Below, piece by piece: positions 44,073 to 53,645 of a stretch of 64,000 nucleotides of DNA; the first letter of the stretch is position 1; every line of letters starts with the position of its first letter. The stretch covers positions 19,221-83,220 of the forward strand of contig CANDBT010000019.1 in assembly GCA_947383005.1 (NCBI GenBank), in the 5' to 3' direction. Origin of the DNA: an uncultured bacterium (GTDB lineage: Bacteria > Bacillota > Clostridia > Lachnospirales > Lachnospiraceae). The notes beneath the pieces are model-generated. The model did no database searches, was not told the DNA's origin, and was given only the letters and a program-made list of their open reading frames with translations. The position numbers and the translations under genes are program-made.

Positions 44073-44286
44073 AGTACTGCCTTGCGGAAATTCCGGTGAA
44101 TTCGGCACTCGCTATTTCCGCCCTCTGCACGCCTGCAAAGCTAGACGTAGGCACCGCTACGTTGCTAAGCGCCAGTGGCGCTTGTTCAGCAAGGACCGGA
44201 ACGGAGTGTAGAACGTCGCTTTGCAGACGCACAGATGACGAAAATATCAAGCACTGTATTCACCATTATTTCCGCAATGCAGTACT
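44073..44286. repeat. Structured element C (214 bp)
   Basis: Ends AGTACTGC (44073) and GCAGTACT (44279-44286). Arms: CTGCAAAGC (44133-44141) with GCTTTGCAG (44218-44226) and TTGCT (44162) with AGCAA (44188). It shares the cores AAGCGCCAGTGGCGCTT (44167-44183) and GACCGGAACGGAGTGTAGA (44194-44212) with elements A and B, but its stems differ in sequence. Confidence 0.85.
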
Positions 44287-47200
44287 ACCCGGGCAGCAGT
44301 ACCGTCGCTACGCTTCCCACTCCGTCTTCATTCCAGTTTTTTGTTACCAGAATCTTCTTCTCGATTTGCTCCTTCAATTCCGCCACATGTGAGATAATCC
44401 CCACCATCCGCTTTCCTTCTGCTAATCCGGACAATGCTTTTACTGCCTGCTTCAGTGCTTCTTCATCCAAAGAGCCAAAACCTTCGTCCACAAACATGGT
44501 ATCCAACTGAATTCCGCCGGCATAAGACTGCACCTCATCGGACAGCCCCAGCGCCAAAGATAAGGAAGCCTGAAATGATTCGCCCCCGGACAAAGTCTTG
44601 ACGCTCCGTCTCGTTCCGTTATAATGATCAATTACATCCAGCTCCAAACCGGCCTTTTCCTTTTTATTCTCTCCCTCTTCCTGACGCTTCAGTTCATATT
44701 GGCCGCTGCTCATCGTCATCAGCCGCAAATTTGCCCGCCGCAATATCCGGTCGAAATAAGCCATCTGAATGTAAGTCTCCAATTCAATTTTCTGTTTTTG
44801 ATTCAGTTTGCCGTTGGCCGTGTCCGACAATGCCTTTACCCACACATATTCCTGTTCTACTTTCACCATGCTTTGCTGATGTTCCCGAACCAGGCCATAT
44901 ATATCCTGATTTTTCTTATGAACCGCATAGCGTTCAGCTCTCTTTTGGGACAACGCGGCCTTTTGCTCCATCCATTCCTGCTTTCTGCCGACGATATCTT
45001 CCTCCTCAAGGGGATCGGCTCCCTGCATTTGTCCTTCAAGAGTACGGACAGCCGCCTGCAAAGCCGCCACTTCCTGCTGGCGCTGACGGAAAATCCGCTC
45101 TGCCTCTTCCCTTTGCTCCCCAAGCTTTATCCGCTGGCCTTGGCATTCTTCAATTTGTCCTTCTAATTCTCCTTTTGTCCTGTCTCCCAGTTTTTTTTCA
45201 ATCTCTGTCTTTTGTTCTTCCCAATGCTTTAGTTCTGTTCCCAGACGGGCCAATAAGAGACTGGCCTGAGAGGCTGCGTCCTCCCATATCTGTACTTGTT
45301 TCTCCAGCAGAGGGATTTCTTTTTCCCGCTGACTTTTCTTTTGCAGCTTTTGATCATTTTCCGCAATTTCTCCGGACAAACCGTCAAGCGTTTTCTTCAG
45401 CAGATCTTCCGCCTGGGCGCCAGCCTGTTTCAGCTTTTCTTCCGTCAGGCTTTCTGCCTCTTTGTAAACTTCCCCCCAAGGCATATCCGTCATAAGCAAA
45501 CATGCCACCAGCTTTTTCCGGTCTTTTTCCTGATGGGACTTAAGGACCTCCAAACGGCTTTTCTTTCCCTGAATCGCCTGCTGGCACGCTTCCCATTGTT
45601 CGCTCTTCTTCCTGACAGCCTTTTGAAGGGCATCCCGTTTTTCCCAATCCTGCCTAATCTGTTTTTCCTGGCAGAGCAGCTCTTGTTTTTTCTCCTCAAA
45701 CCAGGATAACGCGGCATCCGCCGCCTCTTTCTCTTTTCCTGCCTCCATCTGAGCTGCCCACGACGGTTCCATGGCATTGAGACGGGTCCAAAATTGCTGC
45801 CTCAGGATAGCCGTCCTGCCTGACAAGGAATCCATCTGCGCCTGCTTATCCCTCAGCTGGATTCCCAATTGCTCCTGCCTGCGTTTGAGTTCTTCAGCTT
45901 CTTTCTGCTTTTTCTGATACTGCTGCTTTTTCTCTGACCATTCCCTTCGCCGGGCTTCCAGTTGGCTTAAACGATCCTCCAAATCTTTACGGAACTGTCT
46001 CAATAAAGCCATCTCCATTTCAACGCTTTCCCTCTCTTTATCCGGACAGCTTTTCCTGTAAATCCCGTCCAGGGTTTTCCGTTCCGCCTCAGCCTGTTCC
46101 GAAAGATAAGCGATACTGGTACAAAGCTGCTGCACTTTCAGCTCGGTTTGGGAAAGCTGCCGTTTTTTTTCATCCAGGGACTCTTTATCCAAAGTCTCTT
46201 CCGGCGGCGGAGCCGGAAAAGGATGGTGGAGGGAACCGCATACCGGGCATTTTTCCCCGTCTTTCAGTTGCCTGGCCAGCAACCCTGCCTGAGCATCGAA
46301 AAACCGCCGCTCCAACAGAAAATAATCGTTTTTCTGCCGCTCCCATTCCTCCGCCTGTACCTTATATTCCTTTTGATATTTTCTTTTCGTGTTTTCATAT
46401 TGGGCAAGTAGCTTTTCATGGCCGGAAAATTCCTCCAGCAAGCGTTTTTGTTCCTCCTCCTGATGGCGGCACTCCACTTCCATGCCTTCCGACGGCTTAA
46501 GCAGCTCTAACTCCTCTTTAAGTTGTAACTCCTTCGCTCTTCCTTTCTCATCGAGCGCGGACAAACAAGAAAGCTCTTCTGCTTCCTTTTCCCTCTGCTC
46601 CTTCGCCTCTTCCCATGCCTGACGGCTTTTTTCCCAATCCTCTCTTTGCTGTCCCAGACGCTCCTGTTTCCCGGCCAGCTCCGCCCACATCACATCCCGG
46701 TCTGAAAGGCTGTAAATTTCTTCCTGGCATTTATCAACTTCCTCTTTCAGACGGCCCGCCTGCCGCTCTGCCTGCTGCCGCTCTTTTTCCGTCTGTTGCC
46801 GTTCTTTCTCCCGCCTGTCCCTGTCTCTTTGCAGCTGCTGCAATTCCGTCTGATGGCTTTCCAGAAAATCCCTATGATGCAACAACTGTTCTCTCTGCTC
46901 GCCGGCCGTCTTAAGAGAGTCCAACTCCTGCTTTTTCCTGGCAATTTGCTGCTTCAGGGCAAGCGTCTCCCTCTGAGCCTTTTCCTTCTTCTGCGTCTGT
47001 TCGGCAATCCGTTCCCGCTGTTGTCTTATCTGAGCTTGTAAGCCCTCCCAAGTCTGATATTTTTCCAGATTTTGTTGTCCCTGGCGGATAAGCGCATCCA
47101 GCCTTTTTTCTTCATCAACGGATTTTTGCGCGATTTCCCTGGCCTTTTCTGCCTGAAAAAGTTCCGGCTGCTTTTGTAAAAGCAATTCCTGTTTTTCTTT

Positions 47201-48070
47201 CCGCTCCCTCTGTATCCGGCGGTTCTGCTCCGCTTTTCCCAGGAGTTGGTCTTCCTGCTGGATTTTCTTTTCCAGACAGGCAAGCTGCTCATCCATTTGG
47301 CTCAGTGCCTTCCCGCCACAAACCAGCAGCTCCGACAAAAGCTCCAGGCCGCGCTCTACCTTTCCCTCAAATTTCACCCTTTTCAAATCACTTAATTCTG
47401 TCTCAATCTCAGAGTTCCCCTCACCGGACACCCCTTCCATATATTGCCGGATGCTTCTGCGGATTTCATCATACTGCCCCCATCGTTCTTTAGCTGCCGT
47501 TTTAAGCTGTTCCTGCATCTGCTGATACAATTCCGTATGGAAAATCTGCCGAAAAATCTCTCCCCGCTCCTGAGTCCCGGCAAACAACAGCTTTCGGAAA
47601 TCTCCCTGGGCGATCATCGCTATCTGAGTAAACTGCTGATAATCCAGGCCGATTAACTCTTCTACCGCTCTGGTTACTTCACGCATTTTCGTCACCGGCG
47701 GCCGGCCGTCAAAATACACCAGCTCTCCGTCCGCTTTTTGCAGCGTGTATCCCACGCCTCTCCCTTTAGGGCGGAGATATTCCGGATTCCTGGTTATCCG
47801 GTATTCCTCTTCGCGGCAGGTAAATTGCAAACTCACATAGGTAGGCACATCGTCCTTCGCATATTTGCTGCGAAACATCCCCGCCTCACGCACATTCCCG
47901 CTGGCTTCTCCGTATAAGGCAAAAGTTATGGCATCAAAAATTGTTGTCTTTCCAGCGCCTGTATCCCCGGTTATCAAGAAAAGCCCTCCATCCCCCAGCC
48001 GGGTAAAATCAATTTCTGTTTTTCCTGCATAGGGTCCGAAGGCACTGATCGTCAGCATTTTGGGTTTCAT
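44285..48070 (-). CDS. sbcC: Exonuclease subunit SbcC
   Basis: SMC-like ATPase of 1261 aa; with SbcD it cuts DNA hairpins and blocked ends. N-terminal Walker A is GDTGAGKTTIFDAI. A long antiparallel coiled coil (about 180-1080) holds the zinc hook KCPVCGSLHHP near its centre, and the C-terminal lobe has the signature LSGGESFQASLSLALGLSD and MFVDEGFGSLDEEAL. It is about 200 residues longer than E. coli SbcC, mostly in the coil. The stop codon overlaps the end palindrome of element C. Confidence 0.95.
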   Translation of the reverse strand: MKPKMLTISAFGPYAGKTEIDFTRLGDGGLFLITGDTGAGKTTIFDAITFALYGEASGNVREAGMFRSKYAKDDVPTYVSLQFTCREEEYRITRNPEYLRPKGRGVGYTLQKADGELVYFDGRPPVTKMREVTRAVEELIGLDYQQFTQIAMIAQGDFRKLLFAGTQERGEIFRQIFHTELYQQMQEQLKTAAKERWGQYDEIRRSIRQYMEGVSGEGNSEIETELSDLKRVKFEGKVERGLELLSELLVCGGKALSQMDEQLACLEKKIQQEDQLLGKAEQNRRIQRERKEKQELLLQKQPELFQAEKAREIAQKSVDEEKRLDALIRQGQQNLEKYQTWEGLQAQIRQQRERIAEQTQKKEKAQRETLALKQQIARKKQELDSLKTAGEQREQLLHHRDFLESHQTELQQLQRDRDRREKERQQTEKERQQAERQAGRLKEEVDKCQEEIYSLSDRDVMWAELAGKQERLGQQREDWEKSRQAWEEAKEQREKEAEELSCLSALDEKGRAKELQLKEELELLKPSEGMEVECRHQEEEQKRLLEEFSGHEKLLAQYENTKRKYQKEYKVQAEEWERQKNDYFLLERRFFDAQAGLLARQLKDGEKCPVCGSLHHPFPAPPPEETLDKESLDEKKRQLSQTELKVQQLCTSIAYLSEQAEAERKTLDGIYRKSCPDKERESVEMEMALLRQFRKDLEDRLSQLEARRREWSEKKQQYQKKQKEAEELKRRQEQLGIQLRDKQAQMDSLSGRTAILRQQFWTRLNAMEPSWAAQMEAGKEKEAADAALSWFEEKKQELLCQEKQIRQDWEKRDALQKAVRKKSEQWEACQQAIQGKKSRLEVLKSHQEKDRKKLVACLLMTDMPWGEVYKEAESLTEEKLKQAGAQAEDLLKKTLDGLSGEIAENDQKLQKKSQREKEIPLLEKQVQIWEDAASQASLLLARLGTELKHWEEQKTEIEKKLGDRTKGELEGQIEECQGQRIKLGEQREEAERIFRQRQQEVAALQAAVRTLEGQMQGADPLEEEDIVGRKQEWMEQKAALSQKRAERYAVHKKNQDIYGLVREHQQSMVKVEQEYVWVKALSDTANGKLNQKQKIELETYIQMAYFDRILRRANLRLMTMSSGQYELKRQEEGENKKEKAGLELDVIDHYNGTRRSVKTLSGGESFQASLSLALGLSDEVQSYAGGIQLDTMFVDEGFGSLDEEALKQAVKALSGLAEGKRMVGIISHVAELKEQIEKKILVTKNWNEDGVGSVATVLLPG

Positions 48071-48130
48071 CTTTTCATCCTTTCATGGAACGGCTGATAT
48101 ACCATCAAAAGTTGCATGAATGTCCGCGTT

Positions 48131-49270
48131 TCAGACGCCGCCGTCTTCCTGGATATGCCGAATCATCCCGCTGACAAACTGCTTTTGCTGCTCATTCATC
48201 ACCTGATTATTCTGCAATTCATAGAATTCTCCAAACAATTCCAACGCCGACTTTTTCTCCACCTGGCATACGCCTGCCACCTGTCCGTTTTCTCTGGTTC
48301 GTTTATTGTCGTATTCCAAACGCATCAAATGAGGATAAATCACCCGCAGCTTCTGCATCCCGTCGGGAATATCTTCCTCATCCGTCAAGGTAATCTGGAT
48401 ATAGTCTTCCTTGTTGAAACCCTGATAGAAAGAACGGGCCGTCACTTCCATATAGTTTCCCCGTATTCTGCGCATATCCCGCAAAGGAGACAAAGGCAAT
48501 TTCCTGATCTTTGTCTCCCCTTTGCCCCGCATCTCTATCAGCGTCACTGATTTTTCCTGCCCGGCTTCGGAAAAAGAATACTTCAACGGCGTACCACAAT
48601 AACGGACCGTTTCACGCCCGACATGCTGAGGGCTGTGAATATGTCCCAAAGCCACATAATCAAACTGATGGAAAAGCGACACGTCAATCTGATCCAGGCC
48701 GCCTACCACGATTTCTTCCGATTCACACCTGGTCGCTCCTGTCACAAATTGATGGGCAACCAAAATATTGCGTTTTCGGGTATCCAAATTTATATGTTCC
48801 AAAGCAACCCTCACTGCATCCTGATAGCTTTGAACCTCTTCATCCCCAAATACATGACGCACCATCGACGGCTTCAGAAAAGGAAGAAGATACACCACCA
48901 CTTCCCCATAAGAATCTTTCATGGAAATCCCTTCCACGTTTCCTTTGTATACCGGCGACAAATAAATGCCTCTGCTGCTGAAAAGCCGGGCGCCAAAAGC
49001 CAGGCGTTCCGGCGAATCATGATTGCCGCTAATGGCAAACACCAAAACTCCCCTCCTGGCCAACCGGGTCAAAAACTCATCCACTAACTGCACCGCCTCC
49101 GCGGAGGGGACGGGCTTATCATAAATATCCCCCGCCAGAAAGACCCCGTCCGGTTTCTCTTTATCTGTCAGACTCAATATCTGTGTCAATATCATCCTTT
49201 GATCTTCCAGCATGGAAAATTCATTCACCCTTTTTCCTATATGAAGATCGGATAAATGGATAAATTTCAT
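48131..49270 (-). CDS. sbcD: Exonuclease subunit SbcD
   Basis: Metallophosphoesterase nuclease of 379 aa. Metal motifs: LSDLHIGKR, FLAGDIYDKP, AISGNHDSPERL, VAHQFV and ALGHIHSPQHV. Length is typical. It sits 60 bp before sbcC. Its ATG overlaps the stop of the lipoprotein gene by 1 bp (TGATG). Confidence 0.96.
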   Translation of the reverse strand: MKFIHLSDLHIGKRVNEFSMLEDQRMILTQILSLTDKEKPDGVFLAGDIYDKPVPSAEAVQLVDEFLTRLARRGVLVFAISGNHDSPERLAFGARLFSSRGIYLSPVYKGNVEGISMKDSYGEVVVYLLPFLKPSMVRHVFGDEEVQSYQDAVRVALEHINLDTRKRNILVAHQFVTGATRCESEEIVVGGLDQIDVSLFHQFDYVALGHIHSPQHVGRETVRYCGTPLKYSFSEAGQEKSVTLIEMRGKGETKIRKLPLSPLRDMRRIRGNYMEVTARSFYQGFNKEDYIQITLTDEEDIPDGMQKLRVIYPHLMRLEYDNKRTRENGQVAGVCQVEKKSALELFGEFYELQNNQVMNEQQKQFVSGMIRHIQEDGGV

Positions 49271-50004
49271 CAGTCTTCGTCCTCATTCTCTGTATCGTCA
49301 ACTTCCTCCAGGTTTTTTAGTCCGTCCTGGCTTTCCGTACCTCCTCTAAGGTTTTCAATCTCCCTTTCCAGGCTTTCCCGTTCTGCCTGGAAACTTTCCT
49401 CCAGACTGGCTTCCAGGCTTTCCTTAATGCTTTCCAAAACTTCCTGGCCGACACTCTCCGTATTCTCCTTTTGCTCTTGCTCCTGATTCCCTGTATGCCC
49501 GTCAGATGCCGCTGTCTCCTTTCCGTCCCTGCTGTGCTCCTCACCCTGGTACTCCGTACTCGCTTTTCCTTCTTCCGTGCCGTCAGACTCGTCCGGCGTA
49601 AATCCCTGCAGCGCAACAGAATTGTAAATACTTGGATAGTACCCGTCCTTACCTGCAATATCCCTGTTTCGCCACCCCACCCTGAACTTATAATACTTTC
49701 CCGCTTTCAGTTCGTTAAATGCCTGCGAAGCCTCAAATTGATCCGCCAGCACAGTATCCGTCAGTTCAAAAGTATAATTTTTGCCATCCGCATCTTGTCC
49801 GATAATCAGGTAGACATCCTCGCTCCCGACATCTTCGCTCTCCCGTATCAGCAGATCCTTACTGTCAACCAGAAGCTCAACCAGCCAGGTTTCCCTTGTC
49901 CTTGCATTATATGTACAGCCAGCCAAAGCCAATGCCAGCCCCATAACCATCAGTCCCAATAGCCCCGCCGCAAAAGTTGTTCTTTTATACTTTGTCCTTC
50001 TCAT
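49270..50004 (-). CDS. Putative lipoprotein with acidic Glu/Ser-rich tail
   Basis: Protein of 244 aa. A basic start MRRTKYKRT and hydrophobic core end in a lipobox (LALALAGC, Cys near residue 30). A compact domain of about 120 residues follows (ETWLVELLVDSKDLLIRES, YYKFRVGWRNRD), then a repetitive acidic tail (about 145-244) likely to be coiled coil (ESIKESLEASLEESFQAERE). No family recognised. The ATG at 50004 follows AAGGAG. It is coupled to sbcD only by position. Confidence 0.78.
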   Translation of the reverse strand: MRRTKYKRTTFAAGLLGLMVMGLALALAGCTYNARTRETWLVELLVDSKDLLIRESEDVGSEDVYLIIGQDADGKNYTFELTDTVLADQFEASQAFNELKAGKYYKFRVGWRNRDIAGKDGYYPSIYNSVALQGFTPDESDGTEEGKASTEYQGEEHSRDGKETAASDGHTGNQEQEQKENTESVGQEVLESIKESLEASLEESFQAERESLEREIENLRGGTESQDGLKNLEEVDDTENEDED

Positions 50005-50264
50005 AAACAAAATTCTCCTTCTTTTATTCCTTCCCCTATTATATACCTTATCTCCCAAGTATTCAATCGCCTTTGCCTTTTTGAAAAATAAAAAGAAAAA
50101 TGTTTTCGCTAACCGGACTTACACACTAATCATAAACTATAGTAAACCATAAAACAATTTTTACCTTTTTTCAATCAAAAAGGAAAGGTATAGACCGGAT
50201 TCAAACAGGCAATAATAAAAGCAGTAAGAACATAAACATCATATTAATGACGGAGTGTGAAAAA

Positions 50265-50612
50265 GTGATTATTAAACGTGGAGATATCTATTATGCTGAT
50301 TTGAGACCGGTGGTAGGATCTGAGCAGGGAGGTGTACGTCCGGTACTGGTAATCCAAAACGACATAGGCAACAAGCATAGCCCTACCGTAATCTGTGCAG
50401 CAATCACATCAAAAATGAACAAGGCAAAACTGCCTACACATGTCGAACTGGATACCCGAAAATGTGATATGATTAAAAATTCGGTAATTCTATTGGAACA
50501 ACTGCGGACGATTGACAAACAGAGACTGAAGGAAAAAATCTGTCATATTGATGAAGAACTGCTGCAGAAAGTAAACCAGGCATTAATGGTTAGCCTTGAG
50601 TTGACTACATAG
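50265..50612 (+). CDS. MazF/PemK-type endoribonuclease toxin (solitary)
   Basis: mRNA interferase of 115 aa, close to B. subtilis EndoA in pattern: [31 protein letters not shown] and [20 protein letters not shown]. The start is GTG at 50265, 9 nt after GGAG; an ATG at 50247 contains that site. No MazE-like gene lies in the 260 bp upstream or in the 156 bp AT-rich gap downstream, so the antitoxin must be elsewhere or absent. Confidence 0.92.
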   Translation: MIIKRGDIYYADLRPVVGSEQGGVRPVLVIQNDIGNKHSPTVICAAITSKMNKAKLPTHVELDTRKCDMIKNSVILLEQLRTIDKQRLKEKICHIDEELLQKVNQALMVSLELTT

Positions 50613-50768
50613 CATAAATCTCAGGTTCTTCTGTTTTCAATTTCGGAATTTGCTTGTCCAGGATATCGCCATTTGTATTGTATATCAACAATATATTTAA
50701 AATAGTATCGCATATTAACTATTATGTATTGTTATTTATACTATTATGTTCCTATATTCCATTAAGCA

Positions 50769-51308
50769 TTAAACAAAATGAGTTCCCTGAAGCTCCGGCC
50801 CTATCCTGTAATAATATACGTTCCTGCAATCCCCGTTTTTCGCTCCTCTTCTCTCACAGGTTTCCTCCTGTTTAAAACCGCATTTTTCAAATAATTTCCG
50901 GGATACCCTATTGCATTCCAAAATTTGGCAATATATATATTTTAACCCAAGTTCGCGGAAAGCGTATGAAACAAAAACATTTATGGCATCCCGGCCATAT
51001 CCTCTTTTGCGGACAGCTTTCAGCAATTTAATATAAATCTCCGCTGTCCCGTTTTCCCTGTCTATATGGGAAAGAATAATAATCCCAAAAGAAACTTTGG
51101 GGCTTTCTTTATCGGCGATTATGCCGTGCAGGCTGTTGGCGGAATCCGAAAAAGAGGCAAGCCAATCTTTTTGATAATCACAAGATATTGTGCAGGAATA
51201 TCCTCTGGTTATCTTGATGATCTCCGGATCTTTGATTAAATTCAGCAGCATCTCCCTGTCCTGTTCCTCTATTGTACGAAGAATCACTTTATTTCCCGCA
51301 AGATTCAT
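50769..51308 (-). CDS. GNAT family N-acetyltransferase
   Basis: Acetyltransferase of 179 aa (RimJ/RimL-like). The acetyl-CoA loop is RKRGYGRDAINVFV, followed by YIYCQILECNRVSRKLFEKCGF, typical of the C-terminal GNAT half. Acceptor substrate is unknown. It stands alone, transcribed opposite to mazF. Confidence 0.88.
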   Translation of the reverse strand: MNLAGNKVILRTIEEQDREMLLNLIKDPEIIKITRGYSCTISCDYQKDWLASFSDSANSLHGIIADKESPKVSFGIIILSHIDRENGTAEIYIKLLKAVRKRGYGRDAINVFVSYAFRELGLKYIYCQILECNRVSRKLFEKCGFKQEETCERRGAKNGDCRNVYYYRIGPELQGTHFV

Positions 51309-51375
51309 ATGCCACTCCTTTACCCTTCTATGTACTCACAAAACCAGACACAAAAAGGCCCCGGCCGTATATAGC

Positions 51376-52212
51376 TTAGCAATTCCCGACAAAGACATTT
51401 TCCAAATATTTCCCTGCCTCTTCTGCTAATCTATAGATTCGGCCTACATCCGTAGCCTTTTTATCCGTCATACGATAACGAGGGAAAAAGCGGGTGATGT
51501 GGAGAGGAATCTCTTTCCCGATGGAAGCAATCCATAATGCTTCTTCTTTCATTTCCTCCTCCCTATCATTTTCGCCTGGAACAATCAATGTGGTCAGCTC
51601 CACATGACAAGCTTCCGCCGCTTTGAGGATAAAAGCCTTCACCGTTTCCAAATCTCCTCCCAGCTTTTGATAATACGCCTGCCGGAAACCTTTCAAATCA
51701 ATATTCATAGCGTCAATAAAAGGCAAAAGCTCTCCCAATATATCAAGCGAGCCTGTTCCGTTAGTCACCAGCACGTTTTCCATGCCCAGCTTTTTTACCT
51801 GTCTGGCAGTATCCCGCACATATTCCCATCCCACCAACGGCTCATTATAAGTAAAAGCAACTCCCACATTTCCGGCTCTTTTGCATTGCCACGCTTTGCC
51901 TGCCAGCTCTTCCGGCGAAAAATACACGGTCTCCGGCATTTCCTTATCTTCGTCCTGAGGCATGGAAATCTCATGGTTCTGGCAAAACGGACATCTCAAA
52001 TTGCAGCCGTAACTGCCTGCTGACAAAATCAGGCTTCCCGGATGGAACATCCGCAAAGGCTTTTTCTCAATCGGATCTAATGCCAGGGAAGTTAATTTCC
52101 CATAGTTTTCACCTACAATTTCGCCACCCTCGTTTTTCCTGGCCCTGCAAACCCCCCATTGTCCTTCTTCAAGACAGCATCGGTGCATACATACCTGACA
52201 AACAGCTTTCAT
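51376..52212 (-). CDS. amrS: AmmeMemoRadiSam system radical SAM enzyme
   Basis: Radical SAM protein of 278 aa. The cluster motif is CNLRCPFCQNHEIS (CxxxCxxC, about residues 75-82), preceded by an N-terminal Cys-rich segment (CQVCMHRCCLEEG). The series ends with NDREEEMKEEALWIASI and HITRFFPRYRM, typical of AmrS/PflA-like enzymes. It is encoded 23 bp after the AmrB-AmrA fusion. The system's reaction is not settled. Confidence 0.93.
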   Translation of the reverse strand: MKAVCQVCMHRCCLEEGQWGVCRARKNEGGEIVGENYGKLTSLALDPIEKKPLRMFHPGSLILSAGSYGCNLRCPFCQNHEISMPQDEDKEMPETVYFSPEELAGKAWQCKRAGNVGVAFTYNEPLVGWEYVRDTARQVKKLGMENVLVTNGTGSLDILGELLPFIDAMNIDLKGFRQAYYQKLGGDLETVKAFILKAAEACHVELTTLIVPGENDREEEMKEEALWIASIGKEIPLHITRFFPRYRMTDKKATDVGRIYRLAEEAGKYLENVFVGNC

Positions 52213-52235
52213 CTTCCCTCCCTGAGCACATATGC

Positions 52236-53630
52236 CTAATGATACCGAACTACCTCAAAACGCTCCAGCTTAACCTCTTCTTCCTCACCGATCCCCGCTT
52301 TCTGTTTCGCTATGGCAATTTGCTGTTCCACGCTGTCTACGCCTTCCAAATCCGGAAGCAAAAGTCCCCGCCTGGAATCGCGAGTCACCACGACTCCATA
52401 TTTCTTAACATCCAACTGGCCAGGCGATTCAATCTGTTCCCTTTCTCCCAATACATCTACGCTAATTGTCAATTTGTCCAGCTCCCTTACTTCTATCGGT
52501 GCAAATCTCGGGTCATGGGAACAAGCACTGACAGCATTGCTGATAATCTCCTGCGCCAAGGAATCCTGAACCGCCTGAATAGTTCCGATACATCCCCGCA
52601 ATTGGCCATCTTCCTTAATCGAAACAAATGTCCCGGCTCTCTGCCGGTATAATTCCGGAGATAATCCCTCCGGTACAGGCAATACCTGTCCTGTACTTAC
52701 ATAAGTTTCTATCGTCTGGCGGGCAAGATTCACGTATTCGCTTTCCTGGCGTCTTCTTTCCCTAATCTGCCTCTTTTTCTTTTCCTCATACTGTTCCAGG
52801 TAATTTCTTTCCGGATTTATCCCCAGCACTTCGAATCCGCAAATACCGTAACCCACGCCAAACGGGCCTTCATAAGAAAGCCTGCTGGCTTTTACCTCAT
52901 TCTTATCCAAAGTTCCCGCCATCATTGTAAACGAACGATGTCCGCATTCCCCTGCTTTTTCACAAAAGTCCTCAGGAAATTCCAAAAGTTCCCCGAATGA
53001 CCCGCTTCCCATAACTTCCATAATCCGCCGGTCATACTCCGGCCCTTCCTTCCGATATCCATATGGCCCGTCTTCTTTCAGCCTATGGGACAGATCCCCA
53101 CTGCCAATAACAACCACATCCCGCTTTAAAAGCTGCGCCGTATCCTGAATACATTGCCCTAATTCATAATGCATGGCAAGAGGAAGCCCTGCAAGCCCGA
53201 TTCTCACCAAACGATATTTCTTCCAATACTGTCCGATAAAATATAAAGGCACCATCGTTCCGTGATCCAGCCGTCTATCCTGCTCACTACGCACTCCCAG
53301 CATCCCCGCACGCAGCTTTTTGGCTTCCGCCAGCCTGCAAAGCTCTTGTACAAACTCTATGTCATAAAAGACTTCTATTTTTGTCCGTCCTGCTTGAAAC
53401 TGCCCAAAATCCCCGCTCGCTTTATCTCCGGGCGAGATATGAAAGTAATCCGCATACATAACCTGATGAGGGGAAATAACCACTATCGTTTCCGGTTGAA
53501 GTTCACCGATTTGTTCCGCCACTTGCCGATATGCGTCAATGGTAATCTGAATTTCCTTTTCCCTTCCCTTTCCGACATCCGGCACGATAAGCGGTGGATG
53601 GGGAACCATAAATGCTGCTAATATTGCCAT
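52236..53630 (-). CDS. AmmeMemoRadiSam system AmrB-AmrA fusion protein
   Basis: Protein of 464 aa made of two domains. The N-terminal Memo-like/class III extradiol dioxygenase-type domain (about 1-270) has MVPHPPLIVPDVGKG, ISPHQVMYADY and GSGDLSHRL. The C-terminal AMMECR1 domain (about 300-464) has LRGCIGTIQAVQ, which contains the invariant LRGCIG motif, and HDPRFAPIEVRELDKL. AmrA and AmrB are separate genes in some genomes and fused here. First gene of the two-gene unit with amrS. Confidence 0.93.
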   Translation of the reverse strand: MAILAAFMVPHPPLIVPDVGKGREKEIQITIDAYRQVAEQIGELQPETIVVISPHQVMYADYFHISPGDKASGDFGQFQAGRTKIEVFYDIEFVQELCRLAEAKKLRAGMLGVRSEQDRRLDHGTMVPLYFIGQYWKKYRLVRIGLAGLPLAMHYELGQCIQDTAQLLKRDVVVIGSGDLSHRLKEDGPYGYRKEGPEYDRRIMEVMGSGSFGELLEFPEDFCEKAGECGHRSFTMMAGTLDKNEVKASRLSYEGPFGVGYGICGFEVLGINPERNYLEQYEEKKKRQIRERRRQESEYVNLARQTIETYVSTGQVLPVPEGLSPELYRQRAGTFVSIKEDGQLRGCIGTIQAVQDSLAQEIISNAVSACSHDPRFAPIEVRELDKLTISVDVLGEREQIESPGQLDVKKYGVVVTRDSRRGLLLPDLEGVDSVEQQIAIAKQKAGIGEEEEVKLERFEVVRYH

Positions 53631-53645
53631 AACAGACCTCCTGTT

